A stretch of DNA of 64,000 nucleotides from assembly GCA_933228895.1 (NCBI GenBank), contig OW121853.1, positions 123,648,133 to 123,712,132 on the forward strand, in the 5' to 3' direction. Origin of the DNA: Platycnemis pennipes (lineage: Eukaryota > Arthropoda > Insecta > Odonata > Platycnemididae). The translations under genes were made by a program, and so were the position numbers. A model generated the notes under the pieces. That model made no database searches. It saw only the letters and a program-made list of their open reading frames with translations, and was not told the origin of the DNA. Shown piece after piece: positions 22,081 to 32,800 of the stretch; within the stretch, counting starts at the first letter, position 1, and every line of letters starts with the position of its first letter.

Positions 22081-24558
22081 TTAATTTCGATGTATTAAAT
22101 TATTATAAATTTTGCTTAAATTACAAATGTCAGTTCTTTTATTACATGAATTTTTATCTTTACTAATATGAAACATTTCTTTGAATAACCTTTTTGATAA
22201 ATTTTCTTCTGTGTCTAAAATTTTTGTTTGGTCGAAATTAAAAGTATGGCTGTTTTCGATTGCATGATTAGTTAATGCACAGAATTGTATTTTATTTTTT
22301 ATGGATGTTTTGTGTTGTGATAGCCTGTTTTTTAAATATTGTGATGTTTGGCCTATATAGTTACTATTACAATTGTTGCATGGTATTGAATAAACGATAT
22401 TACTTTTTAATTGATCAGGGGTTTCAGATTTTAGTTTTGAATATAACAGTTTATGCTGAGTCTTGTGATTTTTATGTGCTATTTTGTAATCTGTTTTTTT
22501 GAAGACTCTACTTATTTGTTCTGATAATCCATTTATATATATAATTCCCCTATATTGGGTTTTTGTTGTGTTTGACGTGTTATTTGAATTTGTGTAGTAT
22601 TTTGTGGGTGAAAATGACGTTCTTTTCGAATGTATTATTGAATGGATAAGTTGTTTTGGAAAATGGTTTTTCCCTAAAATTCCTTCAACAATTTTTAAAT
22701 TTTTCTCGTGGAAAATGCTATCACTTAAATTGAGTGCTCTGAATTTTAGTGCGTGAGCTGTATTTAATTTTTGGTTCAGTGGGTGGTGGGAATGGAAATT
22801 TAGGTATCTATCGGTTTTGTGTGGTTTTTTCCACCAATCTATTGTGAATGTACCGTCGCAATTTCTTTTGGTCATCATGTCCAGGAAAGGGAGTTTGTTA
22901 TTCTTTTCATATTCTATGGTAAATTGTAATTTAGGGTGGAAATTGTTAAAATGTTCTAAAATAGTGTATTCCGGGATTTCGTTTGGCAATGTTAGATATA
23001 AATCATCGACAAATTTGTAGATGAAAGGTACATCAAAAGGTAACTTTGAAATTACTGAGTCTAGGAGGTTGTTCATTGTAATATCTGCTAAAATGGTCGC
23101 CACGGGGGATCCCATTGGAACTCCATTTTTCATATGATATTGACAATCTTTGTATTGTAAATATCCTTGGTTTACACATATATCAAATAGTTCAAAAAAA
23201 TCTTCTCTGTTAAGAGTTGTGTTTTTTGCTATAATTTCCCAATTATCTGTTACTATGTTATTAACCAAATCAAGGGGGATATTTGTAAATAGTGATTTAA
23301 CATCAAGTGAGCAAAGTTTATAATTTACAGGAACTGTTTGTTGTTTGATTTTTTGATAAAATTGAAAGGAATCTCTAATGTTGTATTTATCTGTAGATAA
23401 ATTATTAAGGATGTTAGAAAGGAATTTAGCACATTCGTAAGTAGGACTATTTATAAAACTTACTACCGGTCTTAAAGGATTATCAGGTTTATGATCTTTA
23501 ACTAACCCGTATAGTTTTGGTGGAGTACTATTGTTTGTGGATAAATTGCATTTTGTTTTAAAATCAATTTTCTTTTCTTTGAAAAGTTTCTTGACTAGAG
23601 AATTTACTCTGGTTTGAAGCGATGTTGTTAAATTTTTGTTTTTAGGAGTTTTATTATAAATTTCTGTATACTTAAGTAGTTCTTGTATTTTCTGGTCATA
23701 TTCTTGTTTATACATAACTGCAGTCTTGTTTGATTTATCTGTTTTAAGTATGATAATATTTGGGTTATTTTTTAGGAATATTTGTGTGTTTTGAAGAAGT
23801 TTAAAAAGATCAGAATTTTTCGAGTTTTGTTTTGTTTTTTGTATAAAATTAGTGATTATATTGGTGCATTGTGCTCGAATTTTGTCTCTCATTGATGAAT
23901 TTTTAAGTTCAGATATAATGCTATCTATATCAGCTAATAATTGTGCCATTGGAAAATCTTTAGCTGTGTATGGAAAAGCAAATTTTGGACCCAGGCTGAG
24001 AAAATTAGTTATATCATCAGGTATCGAGATAGATGTTAAATTGGTGAACCAGTTAGAATGATCTATTTCAATGTTTTTTTTGGTTAAATTAATAAATTTT
24101 TTAATGTGAGTTTGTTTCACTCGGTTGAAATGTTTCTCGTAGAATATTTCTTGATGTTTTATAATAGAATGGTAACCATCAGGTATTATATTAAATAATG
24201 ATTTTTTCTTTTCCTTAATGGTTTTTTCAATTTTGTATAATTGCCAGATGCAGATTCTTATTTCAGTGGTTAAAATTGATCTTTTGAACTTATAAACTAT
24301 TTTTTCCACATCATTATTAAATGGATGATATGAATTAATAAGTGTGTGTGTGCATTTAACGTTATGTACAATATGGGATGGAAAAACATTAGCTTTCTTA
24401 CATTTAAGAAGAAAAATATGATTGTTCTTTTTGTTTGCTAAGCGTTTCAAAAGTTTTGAAATATCATTCACAATATGAGCAGTATCATTCCCAAATTTTT
24501 GGCGAAGCAGGGTGTAAAAACCTTTTATAAATGAAGTGGGTAGTCCTGGTTCTTCCAT
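22081..24558 (-). CDS. Penelope-like polyprotein: reverse transcriptase with GIY-YIG endonuclease
   Basis: An intact 825-residue frame, the usual length for Penelope-like elements. Residues ~340-620 form the reverse transcriptase: LYGLVKDHK and LRPVVSF (362-368), then CSLDVKSLFTNIP, then GVPMGSPVA, then the catalytic FVDD at 516-519, then LPFLDM. The C-terminal ~110 residues form a GIY-YIG endonuclease: IVYSIPC-NNC (721-730), YIG (734-736), the downstream R745 and a HAIENSHTFNF segment. The CxxC pair and later His residues fit the Zn-binding linker seen in this family. The N-terminal ~330 residues are Lys/Asn-rich and carry no domain I recognise. The Met at 24558 is the first in frame. In the cell the product would nick target DNA and prime reverse transcription there. 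The frame has no stop, so the protein may be functional. Confidence 0.93.
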   Translation of the reverse strand: MEEPGLPTSFIKGFYTLLRQKFGNDTAHIVNDISKLLKRLANKKNNHIFLLKCKKANVFPSHIVHNVKCTHTLINSYHPFNNDVEKIVYKFKRSILTTEIRICIWQLYKIEKTIKEKKKSLFNIIPDGYHSIIKHQEIFYEKHFNRVKQTHIKKFINLTKKNIEIDHSNWFTNLTSISIPDDITNFLSLGPKFAFPYTAKDFPMAQLLADIDSIISELKNSSMRDKIRAQCTNIITNFIQKTKQNSKNSDLFKLLQNTQIFLKNNPNIIILKTDKSNKTAVMYKQEYDQKIQELLKYTEIYNKTPKNKNLTTSLQTRVNSLVKKLFKEKKIDFKTKCNLSTNNSTPPKLYGLVKDHKPDNPLRPVVSFINSPTYECAKFLSNILNNLSTDKYNIRDSFQFYQKIKQQTVPVNYKLCSLDVKSLFTNIPLDLVNNIVTDNWEIIAKNTTLNREDFFELFDICVNQGYLQYKDCQYHMKNGVPMGSPVATILADITMNNLLDSVISKLPFDVPFIYKFVDDLYLTLPNEIPEYTILEHFNNFHPKLQFTIEYEKNNKLPFLDMMTKRNCDGTFTIDWWKKPHKTDRYLNFHSHHPLNQKLNTAHALKFRALNLSDSIFHEKNLKIVEGILGKNHFPKQLIHSIIHSKRTSFSPTKYYTNSNNTSNTTKTQYRGIIYINGLSEQISRVFKKTDYKIAHKNHKTQHKLLYSKLKSETPDQLKSNIVYSIPCNNCNSNYIGQTSQYLKNRLSQHKTSIKNKIQFCALTNHAIENSHTFNFDQTKILDTEENLSKRLFKEMFHISKDKNSCNKRTDICNLSKIYNNLIHRN

Positions 24559-24680
24559 TCTGTATTCTTATGGCTTGATGTTGTTTCTCTTGGAGCTGTT
24601 ATGCTATATCCTTATGATGAATTGGTGGGTTGATAATGATGAATTCTTGATGATTAGTTTTTCCTCCTTGTTCTGATAAT
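24559..24680 (-). promoter_or_regulatory. 5' leader of the full Penelope-like unit
   Basis: About 120 bases lie between the end of the upstream partial unit and the ATG of the intact frame. No splice signals or TATA box stand out. By family analogy, the promoter is expected in the upstream pseudo-LTR, not in this leader. Confidence 0.4.
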
Positions 24681-24776
24681 TGGTAAGTTGTATTCTAGAC
24701 CTCTTTCTTATAAATAATATTGATGGTTTTTCAGGAGTTTAGGTCTTTCGTTAAAAATGAAAATTATTCAACTTTT

Positions 24777-24815
24777 GCCGACGTTTCGGAAAATATATTT
24801 TTCCTTCTTCAGGGC
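24777..24815 (-). ncRNA. Hammerhead-ribozyme-like motif, upstream copy
   Basis: Identical to the motif at 21827-21865 and exactly 2950 bases from it, in the truncated upstream unit just before the full unit begins. With both motifs present in one transcript, cleavage would release an RNA of one unit length (about 2950 nt), and the two minimal stem III segments could pair with each other. Confidence 0.7.
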
Positions 24816-25030
24816 TATAAATGGGATGAGCCACCAAAAACATAACAATAATAATATAACATGATCCAAAAGAATATTTACAGTGCCAAAAAATGCTTAA
24901 CAATATAATTTTTAACAAATTTTAACTTCAAAATATTACATGGAATAAAATTTTACATACCTTAAGTTTAACAATCGAAATTTGTTTACAAAATTGGTTG
25001 TTAAGGTTATATGTTTATATGGTATAATTT

Positions 25031-25855
25031 TTAATTTCGATGTATTAAATTATTATAAATTTTGCTTAAATTACAAATGTCAGTTCTTTTATTACATGAA
25101 TTTTTATCTTTACTAATATGAAACATTTCTTTGAATAACCTTTTTGATAAATTTTCTTCTGTGTCTAAAATTTTTGTTTGGTCGAAATTAAAAGTATGGC
25201 TGTTTTCGATTGCATGATTAGTTAATGCACAGAATTGTATTTTATTTTTTATGGATGTTTTGTGTTGTGATAGCCTGTTTTTTAAATATTGTGATGTTTG
25301 GCCTATATAGTTACTATTACAATTGTTGCATGGTATTGAATAAACGATATTACTTTTTAATTGATCAGGGGTTTCAGATTTTAGTTTTGAATATAACAGT
25401 TTATGCTGAGTCTTGTGATTTTTATGTGCTATTTTGTAATCTGTTTTTTTGAAGACTCTACTTATTTGTTCTGATAATCCATTTATATATATAATTCCCC
25501 TATATTGGGTTTTTGTTGTGTTTGACGTGTTATTTGAATTTGTGTAGTATTTTGTGGGTGAAAATGACGTTCTTTTCGAATGTATTATTGAATGGATAAG
25601 TTGTTTTGGAAAATGGTTTTTCCCTAAAATTCCTTCAACAATTTTTAAATTTTTCTCGTGGAAAATGCTATCACTTAAATTGAGTGCTCTGAATTTTAGT
25701 GCGTGAGCTGTATTTAATTTTTGGTTCAGTGGGTGGTGGGAATGGAAATTTAGGTATCTATCGGTTTTGTGTGGTTTTTTCCACCAATCTATTGTGAATG
25801 TACCGTCGCAATTTCTTTTGGTCATCATGTCCAGGAAAGGGAGTTTGTCTCCCTT
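25031..25855 (-). pseudogene. 5'-truncated Penelope-like ORF (endonuclease half)
   Basis: The ~275 codons from LPFLDMMTKR to LIHRN match the C-terminal third of the intact protein without a difference I can find. The part encodes the end of the reverse transcriptase (thumb side) and the full GIY-YIG domain, but lacks the catalytic FVDD. The frame formally extends upstream to 25897 through foldback and flanking DNA, giving a spurious N-terminus. It is a by-product of incomplete reverse transcription. Confidence 0.85.
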
Positions 25856-25863
25856 TCCTGGAC
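25829..25863. repeat. 15-bp perfect hairpin at the Penelope 5' junction
   Basis: GTCCAGGAAAGGGAG (25829-25843), a TTTGT loop, then its exact complement (25849-25863). The left arm is element sequence encoding PFLD; the right arm is a short inverted copy of the same bases. It probably arose by snap-back synthesis when the cDNA end was joined to the target. Confidence 0.85.
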
Positions 25864-26252
25864 AAAGAGTTTTAAAAAATATCAGTATTAATAACATTCA
25901 AGACAAAGAGTTGTATTTGCAAGGGAATAGTTTAAAACTAAGTAAGAAAATATTTAATCTATATTATAATACGTATTAGCGAGATTGAACATGTATTCTC
26001 ACTTTCTAAATTAAGCGTGGCAACAACATGTCAGTCATGTTCCGAAGTCAAAATGGATTAAAAGAGCTTGTAAAAAATAGAATGCAACTACAACGCGCTA
26101 TATGATAGCATACTCATAAAATTATTGTGTACGCGTTATCACCCTATAGATGATTTTCAATGTAGGTGTTTTCGGGATCGGTATTCATTTATTAAATAAC
26201 ATAGCTCTTTTACGGGATTTTGAATCGCGAAGTCACGGTGGAACTTCCTTAA

Positions 26253-27325
26253 GGAAAAAGTCACGAAGAAGTGGGAGGGAGCGTGACCCACATTGTTGAC
26301 CCACGCGATGCGGAAGTGCCCTTCCCGTGATCCGGTGAATGAAGAGGCTTGCGGCCCTTGCACCTCTGCACACGACCCCCTGAGAGGCGCCGACACGCTT
26401 AGAGGCGCCACCACGCCCCGAGGGAAATCCTACCCGTCTCAAAATAACAGTTGACGAGAGAGAGAGAGAGACCTTTCACGGAGTTTATACGTATATGCGT
26501 TAAGGAGAGGGATCACTCAGACCGTATTCAAACAGCTCGCCCTTTGTGAAGATTTCCTCGTCGAGGAAGACATCCAAATCGGATAAAATGAACGTTTGAG
26601 ATCACGGCGTCGATTCCCTATTGATCCGTTATACTCAGAGACGGGCGCTGAATTCCACTACTGGCGGCTTTATGAAACTAACATATTACTCAAAGTTTCC
26701 AACGTGCGTCAAGCAACGGCATCACATCGAAGAGTGATTTGCTGTTGCATGAAATCTCTAATACATGTAGGCAAGTGTTCATATTTGGAGCCAATATGAC
26801 GAGAAAAATAAATAAATATTGAAAAAGTCTTAAAACAGTCCTCTGAATCATTTATTTAAATATGTATTCTCGGGGAAAGTAGTTATTACTCAGGTGTATT
26901 AACATGGTGTCTAGCGAAACAAAATGGTTCCGTCCCATTCAATTTAATGCCTTTGCCTGAAACGTTATAAATACCACGAAAGAGACATTTTTAAACAAAA
27001 TACATTATTAAATTTTACTTCCAAATTAATAATGGTTCAGAAATATAATATAAACATTAAATCATATTATCCAACAAATTCAAGCATAAAGTCGTGAAAA
27101 AAACCTTAAGGAAGTTCCATAAATAATAAGAGGACTGGTTAACGTTCAGCTTAAGAGGAACATAACGAGGAAGATAGGAGCATCCCGCTGCATGGGAACG
27201 TTCATCAAGAATCTAGATGCACTTCAATCTCATCAAAAGGTATTTAAAATCGTCAATAGGAATAAAGTTCTCTTATTAAAATCACCCTCACGCATATACT
27301 TTTTAAAACATAAAAAGATAAAAGA
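26253..27325. other. No recognisable gene
   Basis: 26230-26440 is GC-rich with short minus-strand frames of no recognisable product. A (GA)n run lies at 26456-26472. TTAAGGAAGTTCCA at 27106 matches the right TIR of family D plus TTAA and may be a solo end or chance. Confidence 0.35.
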
Positions 27326-27329
27326 GAAG

Positions 27330-27690
27330 AAAAGGGTGGAAGCATTCGAAATGTGTTGCCACGGAAGAGTGATGAAGAATAAATGTATTTACGGAGTAGG
27401 TAACGAGGGAGTCCTAACAAGAGTGGGAGAAAAGAGGTGTCTTGTGAATATGTACCATGAGAAGAAGACGGGGCAACTTAATCTGCCAAATCCTAAGCCA
27501 CGATGGCCTGACAAATGCTATTGTCGAGGGAAAACTGAACGGGAAGAATTTAAATGGCAAGCCTCGTACGAGATGTATGGAGCAAGTTGTGAAGAATGTG
27601 AAAGAGAAGAATTACGTTACTACGAAGAGGCTGGCCGATATAAGAATCGAGTGGAGAGCTGCGTCAAACCAATCCTAGTATTGTGGACCG
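27330..27690 (+). pseudogene. RTE-like retrotransposon C-terminal pseudogene 1
   Basis: EKKRVEAFEMCCHGRVMKNK, then after a frameshift near 27450 RRRGNLICQILSHDGLTNAIVEGK, ending RIEWRAASNQS-stop at about 27680. This is the C-terminal block of an RTE-like endonuclease/RT polyprotein ('EAFEMWCYRRMM', 'RRRDNLMGHILRHDGL'), also seen at 29269-29885 and 37530-38225. The upstream part of the frame (27192-27325) is unrelated. It has a frameshift, many substitutions and no RT core, so it is a dead copy. Confidence 0.75.
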
Positions 27691-27945
27691 ATTATGAATA
27701 ATAAATAGCACGAACGTAAAATTTGGTATATCATTGAATGCCGTAAACCTGAAAACTACATGATACCTTTTATTCGTCTGAAAGCAAATTTTCCACCCAC
27801 ATAACAGAGATGGACCATGGTATGAGCATCAGGGTCAAACGCGAAAATTTACGCGACGAAAACAAACACGTCTCAGAAAGTGAGCATCATATTATGCGGC
27901 AGACACAATTGACAACACAGTTTCGCAGAAAATTGCATTAAGCGA
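27691..27945. other. No recognisable feature
   Basis: A short AT-rich interval between the RTE remnant and the following MITE. Confidence 0.4.
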
Positions 27946-27951
27946 CGTTTT

Positions 27952-28274
27952 CATGTGGCCGTTTTTGCGTTGACGCACACTGCGTCACCAATCAGAAGCG
28001 AGCACGCCAACGCAGCCTGCGTTGCCGTCCGTGTTGGTCATCTTTCATCTTTCAACGTAGCCTGCGTTGACGCAGCTCCGTCAGAGCGAGGAAGAACGCA
28101 TACTGACTGTCATTTGTTCGTCACGTGATTCTTTCGCCACGGATTATCACGTATACCACGGTTTACCACCGTCATATGTTAGGTGCGTTGCTGCTGGCGC
28201 TGCCGGTGACATGAAAACATGGCATTTTCCTGCCGCACAACGCAGCGGCAACGCGACGCAAAAACGGCCACATG
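27952..28274. mobile_element. MITE with CATGTGGCCGTTTTTGCGT ends
   Basis: Bases 27952-27970 and 28256-28274 are perfect 19-bp inverted repeats. Next to the left end are further self-complementary words (GCGTTGACGCA, AACGCAGCCTGCGTT, AACGTAGCCTGCGTTGACGC), so the left half can fold heavily. The ~285-bp interior does not code for anything recognised. The target duplication is unclear, so the superfamily is open. Confidence 0.65.
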
Positions 28275-29268
28275 ATACGTAGTTTTAGGCGCTACAGAAT
28301 ATTGGCGCACAAGCACCGTATTGATCTGAAGCGGTGAAATGAAAAGTGGTTATGCCACAAAGGGGCATAGTACACGCACAAATTTATTTTTAATGGGCGA
28401 TAAAAATCATCATGTCCTGGACCACACTTTATTTAACACGAAGCCTTACTTTCTCCATCCCCAAAAAAAATTCGATTGGAGAGAGGCTTCCACGAGTTAA
28501 ATAATGCATGATTCGCAGGGAAGCCAATAAATTGAGCGCTCAATTTCCCGATGCAAAAACCCATGGGATGACGATGCAATAACAGGGAATTAAAATAAGT
28601 AAGAAGTAATACACTGCTGCACCCATGAACAACAACTTCGCTTGCTCCCGACCGCAGCGGGCAACGCAGCGATGCCAATTACCGCTTTCCGAAACCGGTT
28701 GATGCTATCAACTTCGCTAATTTTTCCGCAAGTTTTTCCTCGCGTGGCGATCTGCCAAAAGACCCGATGGGCTAGCCGTTTCCCGGTTGGTATTCCACCG
28801 CCTCAGCATATTCACCCTGGTCTGGCCATATTCACTCGCCATTAACCTCGTGCGCTCGAGATAATTGTCGACTGTGCGCGGACTGGGAAAAGGACTGCGA
28901 GTTGGTTTTCGAGTGGCTGGAGGGGGGTGGAAACAATTTCATCCAGAAGAACCCGGATTAAAATCTTAAAGACCAGATGCAACCGCTTAATTCACCTCAG
29001 AGTCTTGCTTCAATCGCTTTCTTAACAGGTTTGACAAATCTGGTAATATCATGGACGGAGAGTGATCGCATTAAAATTTCAAACAGTTAAGAACGTTGAA
29101 AACATAACTTAAATTTCCATGCATTGAGTTAAGTTCAATTTAAATATCGCCCCAGGATGATGATTTTTACAACCTTTTAATTAAGAATGCTAAGTAAGAT
29201 TTTAAGAACACGCGCTTTATAACTGTCACTTCTCCAAACTATATTATTTCCCCCGAATATTCTGCACT
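28275..29268. other. No recognisable gene
   Basis: Mixed composition, GC-richer at 28620-28930 with short opposed frames of no recognisable product. No repeat match was seen within the window. Confidence 0.4.
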
Positions 29269-29885
29269 ATCATCATCATCGGTCAACAATCCTAGGATTG
29301 GTTTGACCTAGCCCTCCACTCGATTCTTCTATCGGTCAACCTCTTCATATTAACGTAATTCTTCTCTTTCACATCCTTCATAAACTTGTTCCATTTATCT
29401 CATTCGAGGCCTTCCTTTTCCGTTCTTCCCGTTCACTTTTCCCTCGACGTTTGTCTTCACCAGGCCATCGTGTCTTAAGATATGGCCGATTAAGTTGTCC
29501 CGTCTTCTTTTTAGGGTTTCCAGCAGACCTCTTTTCTCCCACTCTTCTTAGGACTTCTTCATTTGTCACTCGGTCGATCAATTTTATCTTCATCATTCTT
29601 CGGCAGCACCAAATTTCGAATGCTTCCACTCTTTTCTTCTCCGCTGCCGACATCGTCCATACTTCACTGCCGTAAACAAACATGTTCAGTGTGTATGTTC
29701 TGATGAATTGTTTCCTTACTTCTAGGCTTGTATTTCCAGCTGTAAGTAGATTATTCTTTTGATAGAATTTCCTCTTTGCAGGGGCTATTACACTGACTAT
29801 TTCTTTCTTGCCTCGTCCATTGTCGTTTACTCGGCTTCCCAGGTAACAAAACTCTTTCACCTCTTCAAGTTTTTGTTTCCCTAGT
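29269..29885 (-). pseudogene. RTE-like retrotransposon C-terminal pseudogene 2
   Basis: The minus-strand product begins KEFCYLGSRVNDNGRGKKEI and continues FYQKNNLLTAGNTSLEVRKQFIRTY, YGSEVWTMSAAEKKRVEAFE, RVTNEEVLRRVGEKR. A frameshift follows near 29520. The element ends at ~29270 in CCTAGGATTG followed by a (TGATGA)n-type tail. The tail and the shared 3' end with the copies at 27690 and 38225 mark one RTE-like family with a microsatellite 3' end. The RT core is missing (5' truncation). Confidence 0.8.
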
Positions 29886-30093
29886 TAGATGTTAGTTTTG
29901 GCCTCTTTTCTTTTCCGCATTTGCACTAGAATGAAAGTGGAAGTTTTGAACCATTGATTCATTTAAGGAGGTTGATCCGAAAAGTGAAAGTCATGTCATT
30001 TTTTAAAATATTTTCAGCACTGATAGAACTAAAGTTCCTCTATCTAATTAAGTAAAGATAATTACACCAACCCATACTCATTTTTCCAACAAA
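29886..30093. other. No recognisable feature
   Basis: A short AT-rich interval between an RTE remnant and a dispersed repeat. Confidence 0.4.
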
Positions 30094-30706
30094 TTGCATT
30101 TGAAATTACATACGATTAACGGCGAGAATGGCCATCACATGGGAATATAACGTTTAAAAATACCATAGTGTCATGTCATTTTTGCTAAAACTGGTATTTT
30201 ATGCGTAATTTCACAAGAAATAAGATGACACGATAAAAAAGGCATCAAACCACCGTATTTTTCGCTAAATCCACCAGTTTCTGCGCTTATAGCAGACGAA
30301 ATGCGTTAGTTTTCTTCAAGTGGCGCTGCGGTCGCTCTAGCCAAAATTCATGGCGTATTAATAATATCATTACTGATGAGATATTAAAGCATATTTCAGA
30401 AAAATATTATAACATAACGTTTGATAGTAATATTCTGGTGTTATACATCAGTAAATTCATTGAATACATGAATTTATTTCTTTAAAGTAAATGTTGAATC
30501 GACTCCATCGTCGAGCTGATTAAAATTATCATAAAAAATAAATCCTTCGACTTTACATCGTATTTCTTGTGATACTTATGACTTTTAATAGCTTCGGTAA
30601 TTTTCTTTGTGAAGTAAGGATCACTTAGCAGGCACATACTCGTACTTAAATTAATAAGATTCCTTAGACAACTTGACTCAAGCAGTCGCGAGCCAACCAA
30701 GAGGAA
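30094..30706 (+). repeat. 0.6-kb dispersed repeat, copy 1 (inverted partner at 40661)
   Basis: Nearly the whole interval matches the reverse complement of 40661-41276 at roughly 85-90% by eye. Landmarks are CAAATTGCATTTGAAA at the left, GCGCTTATAGCAGACGAAATGCG in the middle (positions 30271-30306) and AGTCGCGAGCCAACC at the right. There is no long frame and no clear inverted ends, so this may be an unclassified MITE, a retroelement fragment or a segmental duplicate. Confidence 0.7.
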
Positions 30707-32800
30707 ACGTCAGCGTACAATATTCGAGTAGTACACATCAGACCACAGCATCAAATCGTTCTAAGGGTAATGTTTTACTCAGCATGATTCGTAGGTTATC
30801 ATAATTTTTATTTCGGCGGTCCTAATTATTTCGTTGACAAACTGATACAACTTCCCTTATTCCTCACTACCGAGATTTACAGCAACGAAAGGCAATATCT
30901 GAAATGTAATCAATTCGTATGATATCATCATCCCTTCACCCATGCCCAATCGTCACTGAATTCCCTCGAAAAACGTACAAATGAAAGGGAGGAAATGTTG
31001 ACTCCAAATGTTGCTGTGATAAGCTTCAAACCGCAGGCGAAGTTGACAGGTTGTCGGCGTCAAGTGTCCTGAGTCGGTCGGTGAAGTAAGCGCTGTGGTG
31101 GAGCAATAATAAATGAAGGTGGCACCACCGTCCGTCCACTTGACGGGCTTGTAGAACAAAGGACACTCAACAGGCGAATTTCTTCAGAGAAATCACTGCG
31201 AACAAAAGCTAGGCGGACAGGTTCCTCTAGCTGGCATTATCACAACGCGAGGCATAGAGAAAGGTTTGCTGTTAATTGACCCCCACTCCCAACCACGCAA
31301 TCCTGGAGAGATAGAGGGGGAGGGACCATTGTGAAGGGATGACGACGAGCGAAGGCGTGAAAACTACGCTCCCCTCATTTTCTCGAACTTTCTACTTCTG
31401 CCTAAAATTTACAAACATGCCAACAACAATGCACCGAGAATTGGTCTGACGAAATTACTGATTGCTGGCTCTAAATGACGATTCATCCCATGACGGGTGC
31501 AAAACCAAAGATCTCGCTCTAAGGTCTACTTAGCTCTACGTTAGAGGTAAGTACCTTAGAGTACAGCTAAACCAACTAAATGGGAACTAACAAGAGTTCA
31601 TTATCAAAAACCAAATCACTAAACGTGTGAGAGAGATTCAAAGAAGAATGAAAGAAAGAAGATGCAATTTGAATGGACACGTTTCAGACATTTTGTTGTA
31701 ATAAGCCTTGAATTAACTTACGAATCAGTAACATGGGGACAAGAAAATTAACAAGATCGACATGAAAAATAGAAATACTATGAGGAAAAAAAGTGCGACC
31801 AATAAAGAAAAGTGCAGATTATACACGAAGTTGAAACAAGATTCGTTGTGACTCTCTCCATGTATCTCTTTTTTTCTTCACACGTAGAGCTGGAGTTGAA
31901 AATTACTGAATGGACACTTGAACTATAAAGTCGCAGGGTCACAGAAGATTTTTTTTGGAGTTCTTCCGGGTTCGCAGTTTGAGGAAAGTTTCTCGGAGAC
32001 TTCTGAGTTATCTTCCTGTGGAAGTGAAAGCAAGTGTCCAACCGACTTACTCGAACGCAAAGGGGGGAGAAATCAAATGAAATGGAGGTCCGGGAAATGT
32101 CAGTTTGTGTCCTCATCGCTAGACATGCCATACGAAACTCCTCCTGAGTGGTCACCTGAAATCCAATTTAAGCCGGAAGAATTTTTCTATTGATGATATT
32201 CCTGTTTGGGTCACTACATACATATATTATATACATCCCCTTTGCATTTCCGGGAAGTCTCCATAGCAGAAGGAACCGTACGCCTAGGTATTAATCGAGG
32301 AAGGATTCACCCTGTGAAATTGTGACGCGTCGCAGTAAGGAATGAAAGCCTATAAATAAGTCCGCTACGTTATAATTGCTAAACCTTGAGCATGTTTCAA
32401 ATTATACAGCATCTCTCGAAAGAAATTGCATAGCCGTTGTAATATTCATCGTGAGAAAGACTAAGTTTCTCAAACCGGTCGAGGTGCATTGAATTACAAA
32501 GTGTTTGGAACATTTCCAAGAATTTTTATTTCATACCGCAATAAAATTCTATGGCACATCAACATCCAGTTACCACAAGATACATTTTAATAAGTTACAA
32601 TCCATAATGCATGCCCGAGAGACTATCTAGTCTTGCTGCAAAATAACTCAAGATAACTCATTCCCAGGACACCAGGCATGCGTGAATTAATGCTGTACTT
32701 CAACCAAATGGTGTTTTCCAACCTACTTATTATGTACTCAATGGTATCAGCCCCTACTTGGAGAAAACGATTTAATACTTCTTGGTTGAAACCTTCGCGG
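30707..32800. other. No recognisable gene
   Basis: Two kilobases of apparently unique sequence. The opposed frames at 31778-32155 (-) and 31918-32193 (+) overlap each other, and neither product is recognisable. No repeat was matched. Confidence 0.4.

Larger units (their letters stand above)
21728..25863 (-). mobile_element. Penelope-like retroelement, tandem full plus 5'-truncated copy
   Basis: Two head-to-tail copies lie on the minus strand. The downstream full unit is 21728-24677. The upstream partial unit, 24678-25848, is cut off at its 5' side. The repeat period is exactly 2950 bases, and the shared ~1.17 kb appears identical apart from one base near the unit start (TGGGAAG versus TGGTAAG). 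This is the tandem 'pseudo-LTR' arrangement known for Penelope-like elements, in which the partial copy carries the promoter-side sequence. The 5' end of the partial copy terminates in a short inverted foldback (25829-25863). Near-identity and an intact frame point to a recent insertion. Confidence 0.9.
21493..26248 (-). mobile_element. TTAA-type DNA transposon (family D) split by a Penelope-like element
   Basis: The left end GGAGGCTCCACCG (21493-21505) and right end CGGTGGAACTTCC (26236-26248) are imperfect inverted repeats. TTAA follows the right end (26249-26252); the left has TAAA, probably a mutated TTAA. The parts 21493-21727 and 25871-26248 match, inverted, the copy at 61515-62451. Between them sits the Penelope-like tandem. 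About 340 bp of the other copy (61889-62225) has no counterpart here. TTAA flanks suggest piggyBac-type transposition, but the TIR does not start with the usual CCC, and there is no transposase. Confidence 0.7.

Noticed and set aside
22275..24061. Small + strand frames inside the Penelope-like element
   Set aside because: They are antisense shadows of the intact 825-codon minus-strand frame.
27106..27120. TTAAGGAAGTTCCA, identical to a family D end with its TTAA
   Set aside because: No family D sequence follows on either side; 14 bases alone may be coincidence.
31778..32193. Overlapping opposed frames of 125 and 91 codons
   Set aside because: Neither has a recognisable domain and they overlap each other; no splice or start context.
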